Shown here piece after piece: positions 21,782 to 30,877 of a stretch of DNA of 64,000 nt. The translations under genes and the position numbers were made by a program. The DNA lies in the NCBI GenBank assembly GCA_963816795.1, contig CAWFLT010000006.1, forward strand, positions 434,001-498,000, in the 5' to 3' direction. Every line of letters begins with the position of its first letter. Position 1 is the stretch's first letter. A model generated the notes under the pieces. It was not told the DNA's origin, did no database searches, and was given only the letters and a program-made list of their open reading frames with translations. Source of the DNA: CAWFLT01 sp963816795 (GTDB lineage Bacteria; Acidobacteriota; Vicinamibacteria; Vicinamibacterales; SCN-69-37).

Positions 21782-24164
21782 ATGGCGACCCGACCTCCAG
21801 GACGTCCGTCGGCCCGATCGTCGGCCGCGCGGAAGGCACCGCGCCGTGGCACACGCCTGCGGCTCCTGCTCGCGACGCCGAAGAAGAAATGGGTCCGGTA
21901 CCTGTTGTACGGCGTGGCCGGCACGACGCTCGTCGTGCTGCTCACGGGCGTCTACTTCTGGATCAGCTACGGGCGGCTGATCGACTCGAAGCTGAGCACC
22001 GAACAGCGGCCGATGCCGCGCATTTTCGGACGGCCGTTCGAAATCCGGCCGGGCCGGGGACTGGCGCCGGCTCAGTTGGTGCAACGGCTGAACGATGTCG
22101 GGTATGCCGAGCGCGAGAAACCCGAACGGCCCGGTGAATTCTCGGTCGGCGCGGGATTCGTCCTCGTCGCGCCGCGGATTGCCGAGAAGGATCGCGTCCG
22201 CGTCATCCGGGTCGACTTCTCGAAGAGCGCCTCGCCGGTCGTCTCGAAGCTGACGGAGGTCGGTGGCAAACCCATCGATCGGGTCACGCTCGAAGCGCCG
22301 CTCCTCGCCGCCCTGGCCCCCGGCCAGAAACGGCGCTACGTACCGCTCGCCGCGATCCCGAAAACGGTGATCAACGCCATTCTGGCGATTGAAGATCGCC
22401 GGTTCTACGACCATCCTGGCGTCGATCCGATCCGCGCCGTCGGGGCGATGCTCACGAATGTCCGAGGCGATAAGCCCTATCTGGTGGGCGCGAGCACGCT
22501 CACGCAGCAGATCGTCAAGAACACGTTTCTCACTCCCGACAAGACCTTGCGGCGCAAGCTCCAGGAACAGTTCATGGCCGTCGTCCTGGAATCGCGCTTC
22601 ACCAAGGACCAGATCCTCGAGCTGTATTTGAACGACGTCACGCTCGGCCAGCGCGGACCGTTCGAGATTCACGGCGTCGCCGAGGCAGCGCGGATCTTCT
22701 TCGGCAAGGACGTCACCAACGTGAGCCTCGGCGAGGCCGCGACGATCGCCGGCCTGATTCAGTCGCCGTCGCGGCTGTCGCCGTTTCGCAATCCCGAACG
22801 GGCGCAGGAACGGCGCAACATCGTCCTGCGCGCGATGGTCGACGCGCAGTTGGCCACCGACGAAGACGCGACGAAGGCCGCCAACGAACCGCTCAAGATC
22901 ATGACGCGCGCGCTCGAGAACGAGGCGCCGTACTTCGTCGACTACGTCAACCAGCTCGTCGAGGAAAAGTACGCGGGCCTGCTGAAGGGCGGGTCCGCAG
23001 TCGACGTCTACACGACGCTCGACCTCCACCTCCAGCGCATGGCGCAGGAGGCCGTGGCGGACGGCGCCGCCGCCCTCGACAAGCAGCTCGCAAAACGCAA
23101 GCTCCAGCCGCAGGTCGCACTCATTGCGGTGGATCCGAGGACCGGCGAGATCCTCGCGATGATCGGGGGCCGCTCGTATTCGCAGTCGCAGTACAACCGC
23201 GCGGTCACGACGCGGCGCCAACCGGGCTCGGTGTTCAAGCCATTCGTCTACCTGGCCGCCTTCGAGCGAATGGCGGAGGAGCGCTCGGACGACATCACGC
23301 CGGCGACCATCTTCACCGACGAACCCACGGTCTTCAAGGACGGCGACCAGGACTATTCGCCCGGAAACTACCAGAACGAGTACGACGGGCCGATCACCGT
23401 GCGCCGCGCGCTCGCGCTCTCGCGCAACATCGTCACCATCAAAGTCGCCGAGACGATTGGCTACAATCAAGTCGTCGCGACCTGGAAGAAGGTCGGCGTC
23501 GGCACGCCGGCCAAGCCGTATCCGTCGATCGCCCTCGGCGTCTTCGAAGCGTCTCCGCTGGAGATCGCCACGGCCTACACGCTGTTCACGAACAAAGGAT
23601 CGGTGCGGCCGCTGCAGGCAGTCTCGCGCATTCTCGCGGAGCGGCAAGTCGCTCAAGGTCGACACGCCGCCGCTCCGGCCGGTCGCACGGCCGGAGACGA
23701 CGTTTCTCGTCACCAACCTGCTGCGCAGCGTCATCAACGAAGGCACCGCCGCCTCGGTTCGCAGCGCGTTCGCTCTCGACGCCGCCGGCAAGACCGGCAC
23801 CACCAACGACCTGCGCGACGCCTGGTTCGCGGGGTTCACGCCGGAGCTGCTCACCATCGTGTGGGTCGGCATCGACGACAACAAGCCGATTGGCCTCAGT
23901 GGGTCGCAGGCGGCGCTGCCGATCTGGACCAACTTCATGCGCCGTGCGCTGGCCGCGCGACCGAATGTCCAGTTCGAGACGCCGGCCGGCATCGGCTTCG
24001 CGATGATCGACCGGGACACCGGCAAGCTGGCGACGCCGCTCTGCCCTCGCACGTTCAACGAGTCCTTCCTGGCCGGCACTGAGCCGCACGACTACTGCGA
24101 CGAGCACGGCGGCAATGGCGCGCTCTCCAAGATCGGCTCGTTCTTCCGGCGGATCATCCGCTAG
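21782..24164 (+). CDS. mrcB: Bifunctional penicillin-binding protein, PBP1B-like (one frame change)
   Basis: Class A PBP: polymerises lipid II glycan and cross-links peptides in the periplasm. The basic cytoplasmic N-terminus precedes one membrane segment (residues about 39-61), then a UB2H-like domain (RGLAPAQLVQRLNDVGYAER), the GT51 transglycosylase (AIEDRRFYDHPGVDP near residue 203, ASTLTQQIVKN), and the transpeptidase. Transpeptidase motifs are SVFK (near 482), SRN (near 546) and KTGTT (near 669). A frame change near 23640 (ILAE to GKSLKVDTPPL) separates the last part and leaves KTGTT in the second frame. ATG 21782 follows a TACACT box by 14 nt. Full length is about 794 residues. Confidence 0.93.
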
Positions 24165-24172
24165 GACGGCCG

Positions 24173-25519
24173 ATGGCCGACCACCGCGACGCTGCCCCAC
24201 CGTCGGTCGTCATTCGCAACGCGACCATCCTGACCATGAACGACGCCATGGACGTCGTCTCTGGCGACGTCCGGATCGACGCCGGGCGGATTTCCGGCGT
24301 CGGCCGCGTAGCGTCGGATGTCACAGCCACCATCATCGACGCCGAAGGCGGCCTCGTCCTGCCAGGCTTCGTGCAGACGCATGTGCATCTGTGCCAGACC
24401 CTGTTTCGAGGTCTCGCGGACGACCTGCCGCTGCTCGCCTGGCTTCGGACGCGCGTCTGGCCGCTCGAGGCGGCACACGACGCCAAGACCCTTCGTGCCG
24501 CGGCGCAGCTGGCGGCCGCAGAGCTCCTCCTCGGCGGCACGACCAGCGTGCTGACGATGGAGACGGTGCATGACACGGACGCGGTGTTCGATGCGCTGGT
24601 CCCGACCGGGCTCCGCGCGGTCGTCGGGAAGTGCCTGATGGACGTGCGCGGCGAGGCCCCGGCGCGTCTGTACCAGGCGCGGCAGGCCGGCCTCGACGAG
24701 AGCCTCGCGCTCCATCGACGGTGGCACGGAGCAGCCGAGGGGCGTCTGCGGGTGGCGCTCGCCCCACGGTTTGCCATTTCCTGCACACGCGAGCTGCTCG
24801 AAGCGACCGCGGCCGCCGCCGATGCTGGCGGCCTCCTGGTTCATACCCATGCCTCGGAGCAGCGAGATGAAGTCGCCGTCGTGCGCGCCCAGACCGGCCT
24901 CGACAACATCGAGTATCTGGCCTCGGTGGGGCTGGCGACCGACCGGCTGTGCGCGGCGCACTGCGTCTGGGTCACCGACGCGGAACAGCGCCTGCTCGCC
25001 GAGCGCGGCGTCAAGGTGCTCCACTGTCCCGGGTCCAATCTCAAACTCGGTTCGGGCATCGCCCCGATCGCCGAATTGCGGGCGCGCGGCATTTCGGTTT
25101 CGCTTGGCGCCGACGGCGCGGCGTGCAATAACGTGCTGGACATGTTTCAGGAGATGCGACTCGCCGCGACGCTGCAGGCCATGCGGGCGGGACCCGGCGC
25201 CCTGCCGGCCCGGGACGTGGTGCGGATGGCGACGCGTGAGGGCGCCAGTGCAATTGGCCTGGGTGACGACATCGGCTCGATCGAGGTCGGCAAGAAGGGC
25301 GACGTCATCGTCGTCAGCACGGCGGGCGCGCACCAGACGCCGGGTGGCGATCCCTATTCACAACTCGTGTACGCCTCGCGGCCGTCCGACGTCCGCGCCA
25401 CGCTCGTCGACGGGCGCGTCGTGGCGCAGAATGGCGCCATCTTGTGGGAAGAACTGGAGTTGATCCGGGAGGCCGCGGCTGGCGCCGCACGCGTGCTGAT
25501 GGCGCGCGCACATGTCTAA
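24173..25519 (+). CDS. Amidohydrolase, SAH / MTA / 5'-deoxyadenosine deaminase type
   Basis: Zinc amidohydrolase of the MtaD/TrzN/SsnA group, 448 residues and intact. Metal ligands: HVH at residues 70-72 (GFVQTHVHLCQTLFRG), HTHASEQ and AHCVW in the middle, and D in LGADGAACNN. The CPGSNLKLGSG block is typical of adenosine-derivative deaminases. The likely reaction is deamination of S-adenosylhomocysteine, methylthioadenosine or 5'-deoxyadenosine; guanine or atrazine-type substrates cannot be excluded from sequence. It starts 8 bp after the penicillin-binding protein stop, so co-transcription is likely, without an obvious functional link. Confidence 0.82.
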   Translation: MADHRDAAPPSVVIRNATILTMNDAMDVVSGDVRIDAGRISGVGRVASDVTATIIDAEGGLVLPGFVQTHVHLCQTLFRGLADDLPLLAWLRTRVWPLEAAHDAKTLRAAAQLAAAELLLGGTTSVLTMETVHDTDAVFDALVPTGLRAVVGKCLMDVRGEAPARLYQARQAGLDESLALHRRWHGAAEGRLRVALAPRFAISCTRELLEATAAAADAGGLLVHTHASEQRDEVAVVRAQTGLDNIEYLASVGLATDRLCAAHCVWVTDAEQRLLAERGVKVLHCPGSNLKLGSGIAPIAELRARGISVSLGADGAACNNVLDMFQEMRLAATLQAMRAGPGALPARDVVRMATREGASAIGLGDDIGSIEVGKKGDVIVVSTAGAHQTPGGDPYSQLVYASRPSDVRATLVDGRVVAQNGAILWEELELIREAAAGAARVLMARAHV

Positions 25520-25544
25520 CCGGCGGGCCCCGGTGCCGGCCTGC

Positions 25545-25550
25545 TATACT
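25545..25550 (+). promoter_or_regulatory. TATACT -10 box of the hrcA operon
   Basis: TATACT sits 3 bp before the CIRCE-like inverted repeat, so the predicted transcription start falls inside the operator's left arm. This is the standard arrangement for HrcA repression. No clear -35 is visible. Confidence 0.6.
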
Positions 25551-25553
25551 GTC

Positions 25554-25580
25554 TTAGCAGTCGTCACGCGAGACTGCTAA
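25554..25580. promoter_or_regulatory. CIRCE-like HrcA operator (variant)
   Basis: TTAGCAGTC-N9-GACTGCTAA: perfect 9-bp arms with a 9-bp spacer. The consensus CIRCE is TTAGCACTC-N9-GAGTGCTAA, so both arms carry one compensating change (C to G and G to C) that preserves the dyad. It lies 12 bp before the hrcA start and overlaps the predicted transcription start, pointing to autorepression of hrcA-grpE-dnaJ by HrcA. Confidence 0.9.
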
Positions 25581-25592
25581 TCCGAGTCAGCG

Positions 25593-26651
25593 ATGCTTGA
25601 AATGACGGATCGCCAACGACGAATTCTGGCCCGGCTGGTCGCCGAGTACATCGACCAGGGTGAGCCGGTGTCGTCCGCCTGGCTGGCGGAGCACAGCGCA
25701 CTCGGCCTGTCGTCGGCGACCGTTCGCAACATCCTGGCGCGGCTCGAGGAACAGGGGTTCGTCCGGCAGCCGCATACCTCCGCAGGGCGAGTGCCGACCG
25801 ATTCGGGCTACCGGCTGTACGTCGACGGCCTGCTGGAGAGCCGCAAGCGGCAACGGCGTTTCCCCGACCTCGAGGCGCGGCTGCGTCTCGGCGGCACCAT
25901 CGACGGCGTCCTCGAGCACGCGTCGCAGGAGCTCTCGCGCGCGTCGCACCAGATCGGCTTCGCGCTGACGCCGGCCAGACCGTCGATTCGCCTCCACCAT
26001 ATCGACTTCGTGAACCTCGAGAACGGCCGGGTCCTGGTGGTCGTGGTCTCGACGGGCGGCCAGATCACCCACAAGGTGATCGAGCCGCAGGAAAAGTACG
26101 GCTCGGTGCTCCTCAATCAGGCCGCCAACTACATCAACGGCGAGTTCGCCGGGCTGACGATGCACGAGGCGCGGACCGCGATCATGGAGGGGATGCGGCG
26201 CGAGCGCCTGCTGTACGACGCGCTCGTGGAACGCGCGCTCTGGCTCGCCAACACGGGCCTCGAAGGCGTCGGCACCGAAGAAACGTTGCACGTGCAGGGC
26301 ACGTCGTACGTCGTCGATGGGCTGGTCGGAGACATTGCCGACCGCGATCGCACGCTGGAGGCGCTGCGCGGGTTGTTTCGGATGATCGAGGAGAAACATC
26401 GGCTCGTCGAGTTGCTGACGCACTACATCGAATCGAACGGGCTGACGGTCGTGATCGGGTCGGAGCATCTCTCCGCGGAATTCCACCCCTTCAGCGTCGT
26501 CGCATCGACCTTCAGCGACGGCCAGCAGGGCGGCACGATTGGCGTGATCGGGCCCACCCGGATGCGCTATCAACGCGCCATCTCCGTGGTCGACGGTGTC
26601 TCGCGAGCCGTGAATCGCGTCTTGGACGGTCAACAATCGCATGTCGAGTGA
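25593..26651 (+). CDS. hrcA: Heat-inducible transcription repressor HrcA
   Basis: Winged-helix repressor that binds CIRCE and is stabilised by the GroEL chaperonin. It has 352 residues and is intact. The N-terminal HTH region includes GLSSATVRNILARLEEQGFV and the conserved HTSAGRVPTDSGYRLYVD. The C-terminal GAF-like dimerisation region ends with GVIGPTRMRYQRAISVVD. First gene of the heat-shock operon behind a CIRCE-like site. It overlaps grpE by 11 nt, implying translational coupling. Confidence 0.96.
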   Translation: MLEMTDRQRRILARLVAEYIDQGEPVSSAWLAEHSALGLSSATVRNILARLEEQGFVRQPHTSAGRVPTDSGYRLYVDGLLESRKRQRRFPDLEARLRLGGTIDGVLEHASQELSRASHQIGFALTPARPSIRLHHIDFVNLENGRVLVVVVSTGGQITHKVIEPQEKYGSVLLNQAANYINGEFAGLTMHEARTAIMEGMRRERLLYDALVERALWLANTGLEGVGTEETLHVQGTSYVVDGLVGDIADRDRTLEALRGLFRMIEEKHRLVELLTHYIESNGLTVVIGSEHLSAEFHPFSVVASTFSDGQQGGTIGVIGPTRMRYQRAISVVDGVSRAVNRVLDGQQSHVE

Positions 26652-27150
26652 ACAACCAACTACCCCGGTCCCGGGGACGGACGATCCGTCGTCGGCAGCG
26701 GTCGCCGAGGCTCTTCGGGAAGAACGGAACGACCTTCGCGATCGGCTGCTGAGGTCCGCGGCCGAATTCGACAACTATCGCAAGCGAACAGATCGCGAGC
26801 GCCGCGATCTGTCAGATGCCGTCGCTGCGGATCTGATGCGCGATCTGCTGCCCGTGGTCGACGACCTCGAACGGGCGATCGCCGCGGCCGCCGGCCAGAG
26901 CGACAGCGGCACGGCCCTCGCCTCCGGCGTCGAGATCATTTACCGCCAGTTGCTGGACGTGATGCGCCGGCGCGGCGTCGAGCCGATCGAGTCGGTCGGG
27001 CGGGATTTCGATCCGAGCTGGCACGAAGCGATCGCGAGCGAGCCGGCTGACGGCCATCGCGACGGCGAAGTCATCGACGAGCTCCGCCGCGGCTACCGCA
27101 TCGGATCGCGGCTGCTGCGCCCCGCGCAAGTCAGGGTGGCCAAGGCGTGA
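26641..27150 (+). CDS. grpE: Nucleotide exchange factor GrpE
   Basis: Co-chaperone that releases ADP from DnaK. It has 169 residues. The long N-terminal helix (EALREERNDLRDRLLRSAAEFDNYRKR) forms the dimer coiled coil. The C-terminal beta domain has VEPIESVGRDFDPSWHEAI and ends RRGYRIGSRLLRPAQVRVAK, the usual GrpE tail. The start ATG 26641 overlaps the hrcA end, and its stop overlaps the dnaJ GTG start by 4 nt. Its partner gene dnaK is not between grpE and dnaJ and is not in the window. Confidence 0.95.
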   Translation: MSSEQPTTPVPGTDDPSSAAVAEALREERNDLRDRLLRSAAEFDNYRKRTDRERRDLSDAVAADLMRDLLPVVDDLERAIAAAAGQSDSGTALASGVEIIYRQLLDVMRRRGVEPIESVGRDFDPSWHEAIASEPADGHRDGEVIDELRRGYRIGSRLLRPAQVRVAKA

Positions 27151-28268
27151 GCAAACGCGACTACTACGAGGTCCTGAGCGTCGGCCGCACGGCCGGCGAG
27201 CAGGAAATCAAGAGCGCATACCGGAAGCTGGCGCTCCAGAATCACCCCGATCGGAATCCTGGCGACGCCACCGCCGAAGAGCGCTTCAAAGAGGCGGCCG
27301 AAGCGTATGCCGTCCTCGGCGACGCCGACAAGCGCGCGCGCTACGACCGATTCGGCCACGCGGGCGTGGCCGGCGCGGCCGGCGCACAGGGCTTCAACGC
27401 CGATATCTTCGCGGATTTCTCGGACATCCTGGGCGACTTCTTCGGGTTCGGCGGCGGCGCACGCCGCGGTCCGGCGCGTGGCGCCGACCTGCGGTTCGAT
27501 CTCGAAATCCCGTTCGAAGAGTCGTTCGCCGGCGCCGAGACCACGATTCAGATTCCCCGCGAAGAACACTGCGAGACCTGCAAAGGCACCGGCGCGGCCG
27601 CCGGATCGTCTCGAGAGGTGTGCGATCACTGCCGCGGCAGCGGCCAGGTCCGCTACCAGCAGGGCTTTCTGGTGGTGGCCCGCACGTGTGGGCAGTGCGG
27701 CGGGACCGGGCAGATCGTGCGCAAGCCGTGTCCCGATTGCCGCGGGGCCGGACGAACGGCGAAGGACCGGCGCGTCACGGTTCGTATTCCCGCCGGGATC
27801 GCGGACGGGCAGCGTCTCCGCCTGCAGGGCGAAGGCGAGCACGGATCGGTTGGTGCGCCGACGGGCGATCTCTACGTCGTGATCCACGTCAGGCCGGACC
27901 CGCGCTTCCACCGTGACGGCGACGATCTCTACGTGGATGTCCCTGTGCCCTACCCGATCATGGCGATGGGCGGCTCCTTCAAGATCGAAGGGCCGGCGGG
28001 TGAAATCCAGGTCGATGTCTCGGCCGGCACGGCAAGCGGCACGCTGATCGAGTTTCCGCGCAAGGGCATGCCGAGCGTGACGGGCCGCGGCCGCGGCGCG
28101 TTGTTCGTGCGCGCGGTCGTCGAAGTGCCGCGCAAGCTGACCAAAGAGCAGAAGAAGCTCGTCGAACAACTGGCCCAGACGATGCCCACCGAACGCATCG
28201 AGGCGAGCACGACGGACAGCCAGCGCGATCGGCCCTTCTTCGAGCGCGTGCGCAATCTTTTCGAGTGA
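27147..28268 (+). CDS. dnaJ: Chaperone DnaJ
   Basis: Hsp40 that delivers substrates to DnaK and stimulates its ATPase. It has 373 residues with complete type I architecture: J domain with HPD at residues 33-35 (QNHPDRNPGD), a Gly/Phe-rich linker (FFGFGGGARRG), and four zinc-binding repeats (CETCKGTG, CDHCRGSG, CGQCGGTG, CPDCRGAG). The C-terminal substrate domains follow (DLYVVIHVRPDPRFHRDGDD). GTG start at 27147, four-base overlap with grpE. The downstream prmA overlaps by 4 nt, so the operon continues. Confidence 0.96.
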   Translation: MSKRDYYEVLSVGRTAGEQEIKSAYRKLALQNHPDRNPGDATAEERFKEAAEAYAVLGDADKRARYDRFGHAGVAGAAGAQGFNADIFADFSDILGDFFGFGGGARRGPARGADLRFDLEIPFEESFAGAETTIQIPREEHCETCKGTGAAAGSSREVCDHCRGSGQVRYQQGFLVVARTCGQCGGTGQIVRKPCPDCRGAGRTAKDRRVTVRIPAGIADGQRLRLQGEGEHGSVGAPTGDLYVVIHVRPDPRFHRDGDDLYVDVPVPYPIMAMGGSFKIEGPAGEIQVDVSAGTASGTLIEFPRKGMPSVTGRGRGALFVRAVVEVPRKLTKEQKKLVEQLAQTMPTERIEASTTDSQRDRPFFERVRNLFE

Positions 28269-29158
28269 CGCGGTTCTACCCGGCGATCGAGATCCAGTGG
28301 CCGGGCCCGACCGCCGACTCGGATCGCGAGCTCCTGCTCGCCGTCCTGGACGAGCATGCGCCGACCGCGGTCGAGGAGACCGCTGACGGGCTGCGCGTGT
28401 TTTTCGTGACGCGCGAGGCGCGGGATGATGCGGCAGCGGCCACGACGGCGGCATCTCCCGGCGTGCGCTGCACGGCCATCGAGGTCTCCGACGAAAACTG
28501 GGCCGAGCGCAGCCAGGCGTCGCTCGAGCCGGTATCGGCCGGCCGGGTGGTCGTGTTGCCGCGTGAGGAACTGCGCTCGACACTCTCCTCAACGGGTGAC
28601 GACATCGTCATCGTCATTCGCCCATCGATGGGATTCGGCACCGGCCATCACGCGTCGACCCGGCTCTGCCTTCGTCTCCTGCAACAACGGACGCTCGCCG
28701 GCGCCTCGGTCATCGATGTCGGCACGGGCTCTGGCCTTCTGGCGATCGCTGCGCGCAAGCTCGGCGCGGGTGACGCCGTCGCCATCGACATCGACCACGA
28801 TGCGCTCCAGTCCGCCAGCGAGAACATCGATCTCAACGGCGAACAGGCGCACATCGGTCTCGAGGCGGTCGATCTGGCGGTCGCGCCGTCTCAACTGGAC
28901 CGCGTGTTCGATCTTGTGCTGGCCAATCTGACGGCGGCCGTGATCGTGCGCTATGCGGGGGCGCTGGCGGAGATGACGGCGGCCGCGGGCCGGCTCATCG
29001 TCAGCGGGATCCAGCCGCACGAGTTCGAGGAGGTGGCCAGCGCGCTGGGACGGCACGGGCTGGCGCTGGCCTCACGGCTCGACGAAGCGGACTGGGTCGG
29101 TGCCGAGTTCGCGCGGCGTGGCGTCGTCACCAGCCCCAGGCACTCCACAGGACGCTGA
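28265..29158 (+). CDS. prmA: Ribosomal protein L11 methyltransferase
   Basis: SAM-dependent methyltransferase that trimethylates ribosomal protein L11. It has 297 residues. The N-terminal substrate domain includes SDENWAERSQASLEPV. The catalytic domain has the post-I motif region PSMGFGTGHHASTRLCL, motif I DVGTGSGLLAIAARKLG (near residue 152), and motif IV LVLANLTAAV in place of the common NILA. It follows dnaJ with a four-base overlap, a conserved dnaJ-prmA-rsmE neighbourhood. Its last 32 bp overlap the end of the convergent rsmE. Confidence 0.93.
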   Translation: MTRFYPAIEIQWPGPTADSDRELLLAVLDEHAPTAVEETADGLRVFFVTREARDDAAAATTAASPGVRCTAIEVSDENWAERSQASLEPVSAGRVVVLPREELRSTLSSTGDDIVIVIRPSMGFGTGHHASTRLCLRLLQQRTLAGASVIDVGTGSGLLAIAARKLGAGDAVAIDIDHDALQSASENIDLNGEQAHIGLEAVDLAVAPSQLDRVFDLVLANLTAAVIVRYAGALAEMTAAAGRLIVSGIQPHEFEEVASALGRHGLALASRLDEADWVGAEFARRGVVTSPRHSTGR

Positions 29159-29861
29159 GCGCCACGGTCGGCGCCGTTTCTGCGCGCAGCGTCCGCGGCC
29201 CGAGATGCAGCAACCGTGCGCCCGCGTAGACGGCCTGCGAGATCTCGGCCTCGGCCCAGCCTCCTTCCGGGCCGATCAGCAGCAGCGCGTTGGCGGTTGG
29301 CGTCTGGTCGAGTGACGCGGGCCCGCCGGCGGCGCGCGCCGGCTCGACGCACATGATGATCGTCGTCCCGGCCGGAGCCGCGAGCGCCTCGTCGAGACGG
29401 GCGAGCGAAGACACGGCGGGCACGGTCGCCCGGCCGCACTGTTTGGCAGAAGCGACGGCGACGCGCCGCCAGCGCTCGATCGCCGCGTCCGACCGCCGTC
29501 CGACGTCAGCCACCGACACGTGTGCGGTCGAGATCGGCACAATCGCGCCGACGCCCAGCATCGTGGCATCGCGAACGACCGTGTCCATCTGGTCGCCCTT
29601 GAGCAAGCCGACGGCGAGGGTCACGTGCACGGCCGGTTCGGCCGTCGGATCCACCGGGTCACCAATTTCGACGGTGGCGGCGTTTCGCGACGTCGAGAGC
29701 ACGCGGCCGAGCCATTCGTGGCCGCGTCCGTCGAAGAGCGTGACGGCCCCGCCGACCCCGACACGCCGTGCGGCTGCGAGGTGGCGGCTCTCCGTGGCGG
29801 AGAGCCGGGCGATGCGATCGCCCTCGTGCAGATCCGGCGTGAAGAAGCGCGGCAGGGACAT
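29127..29861 (-). CDS. rsmE: 16S rRNA m3U1498 methyltransferase
   Basis: SPOUT-class methyltransferase for U1498 of 16S rRNA. It has 244 residues. The N-terminal PUA-like domain begins PRFFTPDLHEGDRI with ESRHLAAARRVGVGG. The C-terminal knot contains LLLIGPEGGWAEAEI and LHLGPRTLRAETAPTVAL, the SAM-binding signature. rsmE is often beside prmA on the same strand; here it is convergent, with 3' ends overlapping by 32 bp. Confidence 0.94.
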   Translation of the reverse strand: MSLPRFFTPDLHEGDRIARLSATESRHLAAARRVGVGGAVTLFDGRGHEWLGRVLSTSRNAATVEIGDPVDPTAEPAVHVTLAVGLLKGDQMDTVVRDATMLGVGAIVPISTAHVSVADVGRRSDAAIERWRRVAVASAKQCGRATVPAVSSLARLDEALAAPAGTTIIMCVEPARAAGGPASLDQTPTANALLLIGPEGGWAEAEISQAVYAGARLLHLGPRTLRAETAPTVALSVLWSAWGW

Positions 29862-29866
29862 GACGC

Positions 29867-29872
29867 TATACT
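29867..29872 (+). promoter_or_regulatory. TATACT -10-like box before the kinase gene
   Basis: TATACT ends 9 nt before ATG 29882, in the 20-bp divergent gap with rsmE. A transcript would have a leader of about 2-3 nt at most. This is inferred from spacing only. Confidence 0.5.
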
Positions 29873-29881
29873 TTGCTGCGA

Positions 29882-30868
29882 ATGGTGTTTCGGGGCCAGT
29901 CGCTGGGCAAGTATCGCATCATCGAACCGCTCGGAAGCGGTGGCTTCGGCACCGTGTATCTTGCGGAGGATACCTGGATCGACAAGCGCGTCGCGATCAA
30001 GGTCCCGCACCGTCAGAATCTGGATTTCGGCGAGCTCCTGCGGGAACCGCGACTGCTCGCCTCGCTCAATCATCCCAACATCGTGACGGTCATCACGGCC
30101 GAGAAGCAGGACAACGTCTTTTTCATCGTGATGGAGTACGTGCCCGGCGACACGCTCGAGACGATCATCGCCCAGAAAGGCGGGCTCGATCTCGGGACGG
30201 TGCTCGACTACACGTGCCAGATTGCGAACGCGGTCGAACACGCCCACAAACAAGGCGTCATCCACCGGGACCTCCGGCCGGCGAACGTGTTCGTCACCGA
30301 AAAGGGGCTGCTCAAGGTCGGCGACTTCGGCACGTCACGGTTTCTCGAAATCGCCGCGCACGGCACCACGGTCATCGGCAGCCCTCCGTACATGGCCCCG
30401 GAACAGTTCGAAGGGCGCGCGGTCTTCGCCTCCGATGTCTACTCGTTGGGCGTCACGATGTATCAGATGCTCACCGGCACGCTGCCGTACGACACCCCGG
30501 CGCCGTCGGACCTCGAACGGCTCCGCCGCGGCGACCTGATCGAGCCCCTGCGCGTCCGGCTGCCTCAGTTGCCGCAGGTCATCGACGACATCGTGATGCG
30601 ATCGCTTGCCGGCGATGTCGGCGTCCGCTACCAGCGGGCGGAGGATCTGCTGTCGGACATCCTCAATGCCCGGCGCGATGTGGCGCGCCGGCCTGCCGCG
30701 GCGGCGGCGATCCCAGGGTCCGCGCCGGCGCGGCCGACACCGGTCGTCCGCCCGACGCCGTCACGCATCCGCACGCGCGAAATCAGCGCCAGCCGCTTCT
30801 GCTGGAACTGCCGCAAGCCGCTGCCCGCGCGCGGCAGCCGCTGCCCCTTCTGCAGCGAAACGCAGTAA
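29882..30868 (+). CDS. Serine/threonine protein kinase with C-terminal zinc ribbon
   Basis: Hanks-type kinase, 328 residues, with all catalytic elements: glycine loop GSGGFGTVY, Lys40 in VAIK, HRDLRPANV near residue 129, DFG near 148, and the activation segment ending GSPPYMAPEQF. No membrane segment is visible, so it is probably cytoplasmic. After a Pro/Ala/Arg linker the C-terminus forms a zinc ribbon (CWNC, then CPFC). The start ATG 29882 lies 9 nt after a TATACT box. Its stop TAA overlaps the -10-like box of the next gene. It contrasts with the apparently inactive kinase-like protein at 8509-10413. Confidence 0.88.
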   Translation: MVFRGQSLGKYRIIEPLGSGGFGTVYLAEDTWIDKRVAIKVPHRQNLDFGELLREPRLLASLNHPNIVTVITAEKQDNVFFIVMEYVPGDTLETIIAQKGGLDLGTVLDYTCQIANAVEHAHKQGVIHRDLRPANVFVTEKGLLKVGDFGTSRFLEIAAHGTTVIGSPPYMAPEQFEGRAVFASDVYSLGVTMYQMLTGTLPYDTPAPSDLERLRRGDLIEPLRVRLPQLPQVIDDIVMRSLAGDVGVRYQRAEDLLSDILNARRDVARRPAAAAAIPGSAPARPTPVVRPTPSRIRTREISASRFCWNCRKPLPARGSRCPFCSETQ

Positions 30869-30871
30869 AAT
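30866..30871 (+). promoter_or_regulatory. TAAAAT -10-like box, 6 nt before ilvE start
   Basis: TAAAAT ends 6 nt before ATG 30878, giving a predicted leaderless mRNA. Its first three bases are the stop codon of the kinase gene, so the downstream gene would have its own promoter embedded in the end of the kinase gene. Confidence 0.45.
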
Positions 30872-30877
30872 ACCGGC

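Noticed and set aside
21704..24079. 791-codon open frame antisense to the penicillin-binding protein
   Set aside because: Low-complexity Arg/Val/Asp composition and no motif; the plus strand encodes a complete class A PBP.
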